A DNA stretch of 64,000 nt from Pseudomonas sp. LP_7_YM (GCF_004364435.1 NZ_SOCT01000001.1:496001-560000); one strand, 5' to 3'; shown: positions 7,461-16,957, numbered from the stretch's first letter. Numbers and translations are program-made. The notes: a model not told the origin generated them from the sequence alone.

Positions 7461-9695
7461 TCAGGCACTCATCGTCGGTGGCAGGTCCATCAGTTTGTCG
7501 AGGGTAATCGGCAAGTCGCGAATCCGTTTGCCTGTGGCATGCGACACGGCATTCGCCACCGCCGCTGCCAGCCCAGTGATGCCAATTTCACCGATCCCCC
7601 GCGCACCGAACTCATTGAGTGCATAGTCGGGGTAGTCCAGCAGGATCACGTCGATCTCCGGCTGATCGGCGTGCACCGGGACCACGTATTCGGCGTAATT
7701 GTTATTCACCGGCATGCCGTTGCGTTCATCGAAGTCAGTGGCCTCGAACAAGGCCATGCCCACGCCCATGACGATCGCGCCCTCGACCTGATTGAGCGCA
7801 GTCTTTTGATTGATCACCTTGCCCACATCGATGGCACTGACCACTCGCGCCACCCGCAGCCTGGAAATACCCGGATCCCAGCGGACTTCGACGAAGTGCA
7901 CCCCGAACGAGCGGAACGAGTGCTTGCTGGTGTCGTTCATCCCGGTCCTGGCTTCACCGAAGGCGCTGGCCTGCTTCTGAGCGTTGAGCACCTCGGTAAT
8001 GGCGAAGTTTTTTCCGCCTCTTTTCAGCTGTCCTTGTTCAAAACTGACCTGATCGACGCTGGTCCCGGCGAACACGCCCTTTGGCGCCGTGGAGAAGGCC
8101 TTCAATTGCTCGATCGCCTGACGCGTTGCCTCGGCAATCGCCGGCAATACGCTGGCTGTTGCCCATGAACCGCCAGATACCGGGGCAGGCGGGAATGACG
8201 AGTTGCCCAGCTCCACTTCGATCTTGTCCAATGCGATCCCGGTGATGCTGCTGACCACCTGAGCAACGATGGTGTATGTCCCGGTGCCGATGTCCTGAAC
8301 GCCGCAGATCGCATAAGCTGTGCCATCAGCGCGCAGTGAGACCTGCGCCTCGGCTGGCGTGCGGTAGGCATCCCAGTTACAGGCGGCCATGCCGTAACCG
8401 ATGATTTCATTGCCATCTTTCATGGAGCCCGGTCTGGAATCTCGCTTGCTCCAGCCAAAGCGCTCCGCCGCTTGATCGATGCATTCCTGCAGGTGGTTGC
8501 TCGACCACGGCAGGTTCTGGCTTTCGTCACGCTCGGACACATTGAGTTTGCGCAGTGCCAGCGGATCCATGCCAATCTCGCTAGCCATTTCATCCATGGC
8601 CGACTCGAGCGCGAACAGCCCCGGTGCCGCGCCGGGCGCGCGCATGGAGGTGGGCGTACCGCGATTGACTTCGATGGTCTTGTGAGTCACCAGGACATTG
8701 GCGCAGCTGTAGAGACTCTTGGTCGAGGTGCCGCAGTTCTCCTTGTACGGATCGGTAAAGGAGGTGCTATTGATCGACTCATGTCGCAGTGACACCAGCT
8801 TGCCCTTGTCATCCGTCGCCAGGCGCATGCGCTGGCGGGTTTCTGGACGATGACCGGTGGTGGTGAACATCTGCTGACGGGGTACCACCAGTTGTACCGG
8901 TCGGTTGAGGGCTCTGGCAGCGCCGCAGGCAGCGACCGAGTGCGGCCAGATCCACAGTTTGCTGCCGAACCCCGAGCCGATGAACGGCGCGCGAACTTCG
9001 ACCTTTTCCGGGATCAGGCCGAAAATCTTCGCCAGCGAGTTGCGATGCGCGACAACGCCCTGAGTGGCTTCGTAGACGATCAATCGACCGTCCTCCCAGT
9101 TGGCAACCGTGGCGTGCATCTCCATAGGGTTGTGGGTTTCCACCGGCGTGGTATAGGTCACGTCAATGCTGTGAGTGGCCTTGTCGAACGCCGCACTGGC
9201 GTCGCCACGACTGTGATTGGGGCTGCCGTCCTGGGGTTTGCCGGCCTTCATGCCCTGATCCAGATTGGCCACCGCAGCGGTCTTGTCGTAGCTGACCTTA
9301 ATCTTGTAAGCCGCTGCCCGCGCGTGTTCAAAGGTGTCAGCCACTACCAGTGCGACGAACTGCCCGGCGTAGTACACGGTTTCGTCCTCGAACGGCAGTC
9401 GGCTCTCATCGGACTTGGCAGCCTTGAGGATTTGCGCCATGGACATCGGCAGCGCCGAGTTGTGATACAGCTGCACAAAGTTGCCGTGGTGGAAGATTTC
9501 CAGCACCCCAGGCGACGTGCGCGCAGCATCCAGCGCCAGCGCGGTGATCGTGCCGCTGGCGACGCTGCTGAAAACGCCATACCCGTAGGCCATGTTCTGC
9601 AGATGATGATCCGAAGCGTACATCGCGGTGCCGGTGATTTTCTGTCGACCGTCGATCCGGCGCGGCGCTGAGCCGATCATGCTTGAGTCCGTCAT
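7461..9695 (-). CDS. paoC: aldehyde/xanthine oxidoreductase molybdenum-binding subunit (PaoC/YagR-like)
   Basis: This 744-residue large subunit of a xanthine-oxidase-family molybdoenzyme would bind molybdenum-MCD and oxidise aldehydes. It begins with the usual RIDGRQKITGTAMYASD entry motif and has the GSGFGSKLWIWP and MRAPGAAPGLFALE segments. It ends with GARGIGEIGITG, which carries the catalytic Glu. GGAGG precedes the start by eight bases. With paoB and paoA it forms a three-gene minus-strand operon in the order small, medium, large, as in E. coli paoABC. The maturation factor paoD/xdhC is not next to it in this window. Substrate specificity cannot be read from sequence alone. Confidence 0.9.
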   Translation of the reverse strand: MTDSSMIGSAPRRIDGRQKITGTAMYASDHHLQNMAYGYGVFSSVASGTITALALDAARTSPGVLEIFHHGNFVQLYHNSALPMSMAQILKAAKSDESRLPFEDETVYYAGQFVALVVADTFEHARAAAYKIKVSYDKTAAVANLDQGMKAGKPQDGSPNHSRGDASAAFDKATHSIDVTYTTPVETHNPMEMHATVANWEDGRLIVYEATQGVVAHRNSLAKIFGLIPEKVEVRAPFIGSGFGSKLWIWPHSVAACGAARALNRPVQLVVPRQQMFTTTGHRPETRQRMRLATDDKGKLVSLRHESINSTSFTDPYKENCGTSTKSLYSCANVLVTHKTIEVNRGTPTSMRAPGAAPGLFALESAMDEMASEIGMDPLALRKLNVSERDESQNLPWSSNHLQECIDQAAERFGWSKRDSRPGSMKDGNEIIGYGMAACNWDAYRTPAEAQVSLRADGTAYAICGVQDIGTGTYTIVAQVVSSITGIALDKIEVELGNSSFPPAPVSGGSWATASVLPAIAEATRQAIEQLKAFSTAPKGVFAGTSVDQVSFEQGQLKRGGKNFAITEVLNAQKQASAFGEARTGMNDTSKHSFRSFGVHFVEVRWDPGISRLRVARVVSAIDVGKVINQKTALNQVEGAIVMGVGMALFEATDFDERNGMPVNNNYAEYVVPVHADQPEIDVILLDYPDYALNEFGARGIGEIGITGLAAAVANAVSHATGKRIRDLPITLDKLMDLPPTMSA

Positions 9696-9710
9696 TTTTC
9701 ATCCTCCCGA

Positions 9711-10694
9711 TCAGGCCGTCAGAGTGCTCAGGTTGCGCACGATGGCCTGCTGCCCGAGGGCAATCTTGTAGGCGTTATGGCGATAAGGTTTAGCGCCTTG
9801 CAGGGCGATGGCCGCGGCCTTCTCCATGTTGTGTGGTGTGAGGGTCACGCCCTTGAGCGCGTGCTCTGCCTCCAGAGCCCTCCATGGCCGGGTGCCCACG
9901 CCGCCCATGGCGATGCGCACCTCGCCAACCGTAGTGCCGTGCATTACCAGAATCACCGCGCTGGAGGCCAGGGCGAACTGGTAGGAGGCCCGGTCGCGCA
10001 GTTTCAGGTAGCCGGATTTGCTGTTTGCCAGGGGCGCATCGAGCAACACGTGGGTGATCAGCTCGTCGTCTTGCAAGGCGTGTTCTTTCCATGGCGTGGA
10101 GCCGGGCAGCAAATGGAAATCCAGAAAATCGATGCTGCGCTTGCCTTTGGCCCCCTGAACTTCAATCCTGGCGCCAATCGCTGACAGGGCCACACACATG
10201 TCCGACGGGTGCGTGGCGATGCATTGATCACTGGTGCCAAGCACGGCGTGCACGCCGCGGTTATGACCCTCGATGGCCGCGCAGCCGGAGCCGGGCTCAC
10301 GCTTGTTGCAGGGCGAATAACCGTCCCGGAAATAGTTGCAACGCACCCGCTGCATCACGTTACCGGCGGTAGTCGCCTTGTTGCGCAACTGCGTCGTCGC
10401 GCCTGATAGCAACGCCTGCGACAGCACCGGGTAATGCTCGACGATGTAGGGGTGGTGGGCGAGGGCAGTGTTGGTCACCAAGGCGCCGATCCGCACGCTG
10501 CCATCCTTCTGCACCTCAATCTGCTTAAGGGACAGGCGGTTGACGTCGATGACCTGATCAGCCTGCATGACGTCGAGCTTCACCAGATCCAGCAGCGTAG
10601 TGCCGCCGGCGAGAAAAAACGCTGTCTGGCTCTTCGAATGGGTGTTGACGGCCTGCTCGATGCTGCCGGCGCGAATATAATCCAGGGCTCTCAT
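9711..10694 (-). CDS. paoB: FAD-binding medium subunit of the aldehyde oxidoreductase (PaoB/YagS-like)
   Basis: This 327-residue subunit belongs to the molybdopterin dehydrogenase FAD-binding family (LAGGTTLLDLVKLDVMQADQ near residues 29-48 binds FAD). The cysteine-containing loop RCNYFRDGYSPCNKREPGSG with a further Cys right after it resembles the extra iron-sulfur loop of E. coli PaoB. The role is electron transfer between the iron-sulfur subunit and the acceptor. The start codon shares its A with the paoA stop (TGATG), indicating coupled translation. paoC follows after 15 bp. Confidence 0.9.
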   Translation of the reverse strand: MRALDYIRAGSIEQAVNTHSKSQTAFFLAGGTTLLDLVKLDVMQADQVIDVNRLSLKQIEVQKDGSVRIGALVTNTALAHHPYIVEHYPVLSQALLSGATTQLRNKATTAGNVMQRVRCNYFRDGYSPCNKREPGSGCAAIEGHNRGVHAVLGTSDQCIATHPSDMCVALSAIGARIEVQGAKGKRSIDFLDFHLLPGSTPWKEHALQDDELITHVLLDAPLANSKSGYLKLRDRASYQFALASSAVILVMHGTTVGEVRIAMGGVGTRPWRALEAEHALKGVTLTPHNMEKAAAIALQGAKPYRHNAYKIALGQQAIVRNLSTLTA

Positions 10695-11356
10695 CAGCTC
10701 ACCTCCTGCAGCTTGATTCTCGCGCTCTGGATCGCCGCCAGAATGTTCTTGTAGGCGCCGCAGCGGCAGATATTGCCGCTCATGGCCTCGCGCACGCTGT
10801 GATCGTCACTGCCGATGTTCTGATCCTGCAGCATGGCCACGGCGCTCATGATCTGACCGCTGGTGCAGTAACCGCACTGGTAGGCGTCGTGCTCCCAGAA
10901 CGCTTCCTGCACAGGATGCAGCTTGCCGTTTTGCGCCAGGCCTTCGACAGTAGTGATCTCATCGCCTTCCTGCATGGCTGCCAGCGAGAGACACGAATTG
11001 ATGGCGCTGCCGTTGACATGCACAGTGCAGGCGCCGCACTGGCCGTGGTCGCAGCCCTTCTTGGTGCCAGTCAGTTGCAGGCGGTCGCGCAGGACATCCA
11101 GCAGGGCCGCATTGCCCGGCAGGTTCAGTGTGTGGGCCTGGCCGTTTACCCTGAGCGTCATGCGCCGCTCATCCCTTGCCGGGGCGTCAGCGTCGTCAGG
11201 GACGGCAGCCTGGGCTTGCAGAGCCTGGGCCCACATCGGGGCCGTGGCGGCGGCCAGTCCGGAGACTCCCATGGATTTGAGGAAGTGGCGTCGCGAGGGC
11301 ACGGCGAAGGCCGAAAGATCGGGCGCAGGTTCTTGTTTATCAGGCTGATCGGTCAT
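10694..11356 (-). CDS. paoA: 2Fe-2S small subunit with Tat signal (PaoA/YagT-like)
   Basis: This 220-residue iron-sulfur subunit carries a twin-arginine signal (SRRHFLKSMGVSGLAAATAP, residues about 21-40), so the whole complex is expected in the periplasm. Two [2Fe-2S] domains follow: a plant-ferredoxin-type cluster (GCDHGQCGACTVHVNG) and the second motif set (CGYCTSG and CRCGAY). GAGGA precedes the ATG by about eight bases. It is the first gene of the paoABC operon; the promoter must lie in the 383-bp upstream gap. Confidence 0.93.
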   Translation of the reverse strand: MTDQPDKQEPAPDLSAFAVPSRRHFLKSMGVSGLAAATAPMWAQALQAQAAVPDDADAPARDERRMTLRVNGQAHTLNLPGNAALLDVLRDRLQLTGTKKGCDHGQCGACTVHVNGSAINSCLSLAAMQEGDEITTVEGLAQNGKLHPVQEAFWEHDAYQCGYCTSGQIMSAVAMLQDQNIGSDDHSVREAMSGNICRCGAYKNILAAIQSARIKLQEVS

Positions 11357-11739
11357 GAAGGGTTCCTCGTCAGCATTGGGTCATGCCGGCGCCGACGGTG
11401 GGCGGTGCGCAGGCGTGTGCGGCGGTGCGAGATTCAGGCTGTCTAAGATAATCAATGTGCATGCGGCGTATTGCTTCGAATAACTGCATACACTTTTGAG
11501 CGTTTCTCTCTAATCCACGGCGCAGCTTGAGTGAGAAGCATTGGTGTCGGGGCCGAAGGGTACTGGCTTCTGACGGAGCGAAAGAAAAGGCGGGGCTGCG
11601 TACGCTGGGGGCAGTGGCACAAGGATTGAGACCGGTGGCCGTGCAGTTGGTTGCGGATTTTTCGAGGAGGAACAAGGTGTGTTCAGAGAACGGGCCGGGT
11701 CAGGCGGAGCGCGTCCGCCTGACCCGGTGAGCTACAGAC
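11357..11739. other. gap holding the paoA promoter region and the end hairpin of the dehydrogenase
   Basis: No gene is supported here. The right end holds a strong hairpin just after the alcohol dehydrogenase stop (listed separately), and the left end must hold the pao operon promoter. The open frames in between have no recognisable family features. Confidence 0.5.
11695..11727 (-). terminator. hairpin after the alcohol dehydrogenase gene
   Basis: CCGGGTCAGGCGGA (11695-11708) and TCCGCCTGACCCGG (11714-11727) form a perfect 14-bp stem with a five-base loop. It begins 12 bp past the stop of the minus-strand dehydrogenase. There is no clear T-run, so termination is inferred from stem strength and position. 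Confidence 0.65.
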
Positions 11740-12804
11740 TCAAGCCGCCGAGGCTTGCCCCTTGAGCGTCGCCATGTCGATGACGAAGCGATACTTCACG
11801 TCGCCCTTGATCATGCGCTCATAGGCTTCGTTGATGTCCTTCATGTGGATCATCTCGATGTCGGAAACGATGCCATGCTTGGCACAGAAATCCAGCATTT
11901 CCTGGGTTTCCTGAATCCCGCCTATCAGCGAACCCGCCAGGCTGCGACGTTTGAAGATCAGGTTGAACACGCTTGGAGAAGGATGCGGGCTGTCTGGCGC
12001 ACCGACCAGGGTCATGGTGCCGTCGCGTTTGAGCAGGTTGAGGAACGCATCCAGGTCGTGTGGCGCAGCCACGGTGTTAAGGATGAAATCCAGCTTGTTG
12101 ACCTGGGTGGCCATTTCGTCAGGATTCTTCGACACGATGACTTCGTCGGCGCCCAGACGCAGACCGTCTTCGCGCTTGTTCGGCGAGGTGGTGAACAGCA
12201 CCACATGCGCACCCATCGCGTGGGCAATCTTCACCGCCATGTGACCCAGACCGCCGAGGCCGACGACACCGACTTTCTTGCCGGGGCCGACCTTCCAGTG
12301 ATGCAGCGGCGAGTAAGTGGTGATCCCTGCGCAGAGCAACGGAGCGACCGCTGCCAGGTTGTCGGTGTGGGAGATCTTCAGCACGAATTTCTCTTTCACC
12401 ACGATCTTGTCGGAATAACCGCCGTAAGTGTTTTCCCCGCCGAAAACCGGCCCGTTATAGGTGCCGGTAAAGCCGTTTTCGCAGTATTGCTCGTCACCTT
12501 CTGCACAGGATGCACAGTGCTGGCAGCTGTCGACCATGCAGCCGACACCAGCCAGATCGCCGACCTTGAAGTTTTTGACGTTGGCGCCTACTGCCGTGAC
12601 CTTGCCAACGATTTCATGGCCGGGCACCGATGGGTACAGGGTGTTGTTCCATTCGTTACGGGCGGTATGCAGGTCCGAGTGGCACACGCCGCAGAACAGG
12701 ATGTCAATCTGCACGTCGTCGGCACCCGGGTCGCGGCGCTCGATCTGGAAGGGAGCCAGTTTGTCCGTCGATTTTTGCGCGGCATAGCTGTAAGTCTTGA
12801 TCAT
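11740..12804 (-). CDS. zinc-dependent NAD(P) alcohol dehydrogenase (YahK/CAD-type)
   Basis: This 354-residue medium-chain dehydrogenase has the catalytic-zinc residues in GVCHSDLH and GHEIVGKV. The structural-zinc lobe carries four cysteines (CQHCASCAEGDEQYC). The nucleotide-binding glycine motif is GVVGLGGLGHMAVKIA. It belongs to the YahK/cinnamyl-alcohol-dehydrogenase branch, which reduces a broad range of aldehydes to alcohols, usually with NADPH. It is transcribed away from the c-di-GMP gene at 13097 and towards the pao operon, from which a hairpin separates it. A shared role in aldehyde detoxification is plausible but inferred only from proximity. Confidence 0.92.
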   Translation of the reverse strand: MIKTYSYAAQKSTDKLAPFQIERRDPGADDVQIDILFCGVCHSDLHTARNEWNNTLYPSVPGHEIVGKVTAVGANVKNFKVGDLAGVGCMVDSCQHCASCAEGDEQYCENGFTGTYNGPVFGGENTYGGYSDKIVVKEKFVLKISHTDNLAAVAPLLCAGITTYSPLHHWKVGPGKKVGVVGLGGLGHMAVKIAHAMGAHVVLFTTSPNKREDGLRLGADEVIVSKNPDEMATQVNKLDFILNTVAAPHDLDAFLNLLKRDGTMTLVGAPDSPHPSPSVFNLIFKRRSLAGSLIGGIQETQEMLDFCAKHGIVSDIEMIHMKDINEAYERMIKGDVKYRFVIDMATLKGQASAA

Positions 12805-13096
12805 TTAGGATCATCTCCAGTGGGCAAAATTTATCGGTCACAGCATTCAGAGACAGGCAAGATCATTCAAAGGTCAATGATTGATCGCCATTCTTCGAGG
12901 ACGCCGGTTCTGCCCGGCATTCCGGAAAACCTTTCATTTCACCGGCGGTTGGCCGATAAAGAACCGAGACTCAAGTGAAATGACGTGAAATTTCGTTTTT
13001 CTGTCGTTAACAGACAGCAATGACGCATATGGCGCTTGCAACACTCTGTCAGACCCCATGAAGATAGCCCAGTCCCACGCTGGCAATGGAGCGCCT

Positions 13097-15982
13097 ATGA
13101 ATTCTCATGTCATAAACCCCATTCAGCGTTCGCAAGATGCCGAGGAAAAGGCGTTGAATCACACACGTGACGGATCGGACAACGTCTCATCCACAGCTGA
13201 CGAACACTCCCTGGAAGCGTTGCTCAAGGCAGCGGCGCTCGCCGCACCCGACCTGACCTGGGCTGCCTATCGTGCCAATCAGCGTATGCATTTGTTGGGG
13301 CAGGGCGATGCCTCCACCGACTGGCCACGGCACATTCCCCGGGAAGACTTTGACGACTTCTGTCGCGATCATGGCTTGCAGCGCTGGGTTACAGGCCAGG
13401 GCGAGGCGCCGCTGGGGTGGCTGCTCGCCCCTGAGCGTGAATCAGGCAATCCGTTTCTGGTGGCGTTGGCAGGCAGACTGGGGTTGCGTTTGCAAAGCGA
13501 TGCGCTGGCCCGCGCCCAGGCCACGCAGCGAGTGTTGTACCAGATCACCTATCTGGCCAGTTCGACCCGCGACCGCTCTGCGTTTCTGCACGGCGTGCAT
13601 CAACAGCTGGCGACGCTGATAGATGCCGAAAACTTCTATATGGCGCTGTACGAGAGCCAAAGCGGTAGGGTCACTTACCCTTATTACATCGACATCACCG
13701 ACGTGGAGGCCCTCGAAGCCGAGACCCACGAGTTTCTCGACCCGCAGCGGCTGTCGATGACTGGCTACGTGCTGACCACCGAGCAACCATTGTTCGTTGA
13801 TGCCGCGGCTATCGAGCGCGCCCAGGAGGCAGAGCGCTTTCATTGTCTGGGCCACCGCCCCGAGTTCTGGATGGGCGCGCCGCTGAGAAATGCCTCGGAC
13901 GATGTGTTCGGAATGCTCGCGATGCAGGTCTACGACGTATCGCGGGTGTATAGCGTCGAAGATCAGGAGTTGTTTCTGGTGGTCGCTCGCCATGTGGCCA
14001 TGGCTCTGGACCGTATCCTGCATCGTGCTCAGCTGGAAGAAACCGTGGCGCGCCGCACCCTTGAATTGTCGCGCCTCAACGACGCCCTGAGGAGCGAGGT
14101 CGCCGACCGAGAGCGCGCCGAGCATTTGCAAAGCGCGCTGTTCCAGATTGCCGAATTGTCCAGCCAGCCCGGGGACATGACCGACCTGTTCAAGAGCCTG
14201 CATGGCATCGTCGGTGAGTTGCTGTTCGCGCTGAACTTCTATATCGCATTGTTCGATGACGCGACCGGTGAGGTGACCTTTCCCTACTATGTCGACGAGC
14301 GTCTGACCCGGCGCCCGGACCCGCGACGGGGCGAGCGTGGATTCACCGAATACGTCATCCGCCAGCGGCGTCCCTGTCTGATCGACAGTGTCGAGGCCCG
14401 GCGCCTGGAAAGCATTGGCGAGATTACCATCCAGAACGAGATCAACCGCTCATGCTCGTGGCTGGGCATCCCCATGTTCGACGACGATGGGGTGCGCGGC
14501 GTATTGGCGGTGCAGAGTTATTCACCTCACGTCAGTTACTCGCTACGCGATCAGGACCTGCTGACGTTTGTCTCGCGGCACATTGATACCGCGCTGTCGC
14601 GGCGCAGTGCCGCCGAGGCCATTCATATGGCCAACGTGCGCCTTGAGGCCCGGGTGCAGGACCGGACCCGCGAGCTGGACTACGCCAACGCCAAGCTCCA
14701 GCACGAGAATGCTCACGATTCGCTGACCGGCCTGCCCAATCGCAGCCATTTGCAACAGCGCCTGCGCATGGCATGGGAGGATGTCTGTACCCACGGCCAG
14801 GAACTGGTAGTGATGTTCATCGACCTGGACCGCTTCAAAATGGTCAACGACAGCCTGGGTCACCACTCCGGTGATCTGCTGCTGATTCAGGCCGCTGAGC
14901 GTCTGCGCAGTTGCATGCGCGAAAGCGATCTGCTGGCCCGGTTGGGCGGAGACGAGTTTGCGGTGCTGGCTTACGCGGCGCCACCGGACATCACGGTGGC
15001 CATCGCCGAGCGCATCCTGCTGGCGTTCGATGTGCCTTTCTACATCGACGGTCATGCGGTGTTTTCCTCGTGCAGCATCGGCGTCGTCGGCGCTGATCTG
15101 CAGTTTCATAAGGAACCTGCCGACCTGCTGCGTGATGCCGACACGGCGATGTACCGTGTCAAGAACGCCGGGCGTGACAGTTATGCGGTATTCAATCAGG
15201 AAGTCCGTCGCGAGGTCTCCGACCAGATGGAGCAGGAGGGTGCGTTGCGTAACGCCCTCAAGCGTACCAACGAATTGCTGCCGTACTTCCAGCCGATCAT
15301 CGATGTGACCACCGGCAGGATACTGGCCCTGGAAGCGCTGATTCGCTGGCATCAGCCCGACGGTCGGGTCATTGCCCCCGGGCTCTTTCTGCCAGCGTTA
15401 GAGGGCCTGCGCCTGATCGGCCGGTTGGACTTTTATATGCTGCAGCGGGTGGTGTCGATGTTGTCCGAGCCCCGTCATGCCCACTGGCCCACCGTGCATG
15501 TGAACTGTTCGAGCTACAGCATCAGCCGGCCGGAGTTCGCCGGTGAGGTGCTGAGCCTGCTCGCCCAGCACGGCGTGGCGCCGTCGCGCATTTGCCTTGA
15601 ATTGACCGAAGGTGCACTGGTGGCCGAACCGGAACTGGCGCGTCAGGCGATGAAGCATCTGGCGGACAATGGGGTCTCAACGGTCCTCGACGATTTTGGT
15701 GCAGGCTTTTCGTCACTCAGCTACGTGCATCAGTACCATTTCAGCGGCCTGAAGATCGACAAGTCCTTCATTCTGGAGCTGACCAGCAGTTCGCGAAGCC
15801 GCGCGATCGTCCGGGCTATCGTGCGCATGGCCGAGTCGCTGGGGCTGACGGTGGTGGCCGAGGGTGTGGAGGACGCCGAGACGTTGCAGTTGCTCAGGGA
15901 GATGGGCGCGGGGCAGGCGCAGGGGTATTACTTCTCGATGCCGGTGCCTCAGGACCAGCTGGATCTGAGGGGACTGCTTTAA
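13097..15982 (+). CDS. GAF-GAF-GGDEF-EAL c-di-GMP turnover protein
   Basis: This is a 961-residue soluble signalling protein with no membrane segment. An N-terminal unassigned region is followed by two GAF-like sensor domains (about 155-315 and 350-490), each ending in a helical linker. A GGDEF cyclase domain follows with an intact LGGDEF motif near residue 617, then an EAL domain with EALIRW near residue 746. The EAL metal and catalytic motifs look complete (ELTEG, DDFGAGFSSL, LKIDKSF, VVAEGVE, QAQGYY), so both activities are possible. GGAG at 13088 favours ATG 13097 over the upstream ATG 13058. A small inverted repeat, TCTGT-N5-ACAGA near 13000-13014, lies upstream. It is a single gene, and its ligand is unknown. 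Confidence 0.9.
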   Translation: MNSHVINPIQRSQDAEEKALNHTRDGSDNVSSTADEHSLEALLKAAALAAPDLTWAAYRANQRMHLLGQGDASTDWPRHIPREDFDDFCRDHGLQRWVTGQGEAPLGWLLAPERESGNPFLVALAGRLGLRLQSDALARAQATQRVLYQITYLASSTRDRSAFLHGVHQQLATLIDAENFYMALYESQSGRVTYPYYIDITDVEALEAETHEFLDPQRLSMTGYVLTTEQPLFVDAAAIERAQEAERFHCLGHRPEFWMGAPLRNASDDVFGMLAMQVYDVSRVYSVEDQELFLVVARHVAMALDRILHRAQLEETVARRTLELSRLNDALRSEVADRERAEHLQSALFQIAELSSQPGDMTDLFKSLHGIVGELLFALNFYIALFDDATGEVTFPYYVDERLTRRPDPRRGERGFTEYVIRQRRPCLIDSVEARRLESIGEITIQNEINRSCSWLGIPMFDDDGVRGVLAVQSYSPHVSYSLRDQDLLTFVSRHIDTALSRRSAAEAIHMANVRLEARVQDRTRELDYANAKLQHENAHDSLTGLPNRSHLQQRLRMAWEDVCTHGQELVVMFIDLDRFKMVNDSLGHHSGDLLLIQAAERLRSCMRESDLLARLGGDEFAVLAYAAPPDITVAIAERILLAFDVPFYIDGHAVFSSCSIGVVGADLQFHKEPADLLRDADTAMYRVKNAGRDSYAVFNQEVRREVSDQMEQEGALRNALKRTNELLPYFQPIIDVTTGRILALEALIRWHQPDGRVIAPGLFLPALEGLRLIGRLDFYMLQRVVSMLSEPRHAHWPTVHVNCSSYSISRPEFAGEVLSLLAQHGVAPSRICLELTEGALVAEPELARQAMKHLADNGVSTVLDDFGAGFSSLSYVHQYHFSGLKIDKSFILELTSSSRSRAIVRAIVRMAESLGLTVVAEGVEDAETLQLLREMGAGQAQGYYFSMPVPQDQLDLRGLL

Positions 15983-16155
15983 TCTCGGACTGACGCGCAT
16001 GGCTCGAAGGTGTCTGTCGCACCGACGCAATCTGCGGGCAGTGTGGCGACTGTCTGCCGCTTTCGGCTAATTCAGGCCGGTATTGCCGCGCGCCAGGACC
16101 TGTTGAATATCCGCGAAAGCTCTGGAACGTGGCTGGCCGTTGGTGTAGCGAAATG

Positions 16156-16171
16156 TGGCACTGCTTTTGCT
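16156..16171 (+). promoter_or_regulatory. sigma-54 (RpoN) -24/-12 promoter
   Basis: TGGCAC at 16156-16161, five bases, then TTGCT at 16167-16171 match the RpoN consensus TGGCAC-N5-TTGCW with the required GG/GC spacing. It lies about 42 bp before the ATG of the orphan gene at 16213, with an AAGGAGGTGA ribosome-binding site in between. Confidence 0.8.
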
Positions 16172-16212
16172 GTTATCTGTATTGCATCGATAACCTGATA
16201 AGGAGGTGAAAG

Positions 16213-16824
16213 ATGATCATCGGTAACAGTGCCATCCAGCAGTTAGTGTCGAAGGCCGTGGCTCACACGCAATTCGACACGACGGACAAGGATGCGTACA
16301 CCAGTGCAATGGCTGGCGCTTCGCCGCCTGTTGCAGCGATCACGGACAGCACCGACAGTTCGAGCCAAAGCAGCACCGGTCAAGGCTATAACGAGTCTTT
16401 CGCGAAAATGATGGTGAACCTCAAGGCCGCCCTCGCCAACACCACCGCGTCGATTTCGGATAACGACAAAGCTGCTGCAGCGGCTGCGTTCTCGTCCAGC
16501 ACCGACAAGCAAATTGCGGCGTCGGACAGCGTGAGCAAAACCGTCGACAGTGATATCGCTGCCGTCAACAGCAGTGACACCAGCTCTTCGGCAGGTTCAT
16601 CGGTCAAAGAGCAGTTCCTGGCGTACATGAACCAGAGCGATGCCGAGAAGGTGCGTCAGCAGCTCACCGGCGTGAGCAAGGACCAGTACGACAGCATGAC
16701 GCCGGAGCAGCAGGCCGCCGTCGACAAGAAAGTGGGTGAGTTGCAGAAAACCAGGCAAGATCAGCAGGTCGCTGAGCAAGAGGTCAAAACCAAGATCGCC
16801 ATGGCGAAGGCGCAAATGGCTTGA
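16213..16824 (+). CDS. orphan Ser/Ala/Thr-rich protein under sigma-54 control
   Basis: I do not recognise a characterised family for this 203-residue protein. The N-terminal half (about residues 20-140) is low-complexity and rich in Ser, Ala, Thr and Asp. The C-terminal 65 residues are charged and predicted helical (SVKEQFLAYMNQSDAEKVRQ, then a long Lys/Gln/Glu helix). There is no Sec signal, cysteine or membrane segment. The first 12 residues contain no acidic residue, position 3 is Ile, and the N-terminus is polar and Ser-rich, a composition that resembles Pseudomonas type III secretion signals. That is a compositional hint only. A near-perfect Shine-Dalgarno (AAGGAGGTGA, 16200-16209) and a sigma-54 promoter upstream, plus a terminator downstream, show a real and well-expressed monocistronic gene. 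Confidence 0.75.
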   Translation: MIIGNSAIQQLVSKAVAHTQFDTTDKDAYTSAMAGASPPVAAITDSTDSSSQSSTGQGYNESFAKMMVNLKAALANTTASISDNDKAAAAAAFSSSTDKQIAASDSVSKTVDSDIAAVNSSDTSSSAGSSVKEQFLAYMNQSDAEKVRQQLTGVSKDQYDSMTPEQQAAVDKKVGELQKTRQDQQVAEQEVKTKIAMAKAQMA

Positions 16825-16855
16825 TGCATCGGTGGGACGGGTTTACGGGTGGATG

Positions 16856-16889
16856 AAGGGCAACGGTTTCGGCCGGTTGCCCCTTTTTA
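16856..16889 (+). terminator. terminator of the orphan gene
   Basis: GGGCAAC (16858-16864) pairs with GTTGCCC (16876-16882), followed by CTTTTTA. It lies about 30 bp after the stop of the preceding gene. Confidence 0.8.
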
Positions 16890-16957
16890 TGGTCGGTTAA
16901 CTGTCGGCGTTCAGACGCGTGCCAGTTTTCCAACGCTGCATCAGCCAAAAACGACAA

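Noticed and set aside
11370..11730. Short open frames in the gap upstream of paoA
   Set aside because: They lack ribosome-binding sites and recognisable domains, and one runs into the hairpin after the dehydrogenase gene.
16100..16155. Possible hrp box (GGAACG near 16120) upstream of the orphan gene
   Set aside because: The -35-like GGAAC is present, but 15-17 bases later there is no CCACNNA; the sigma-54 match downstream is far better.
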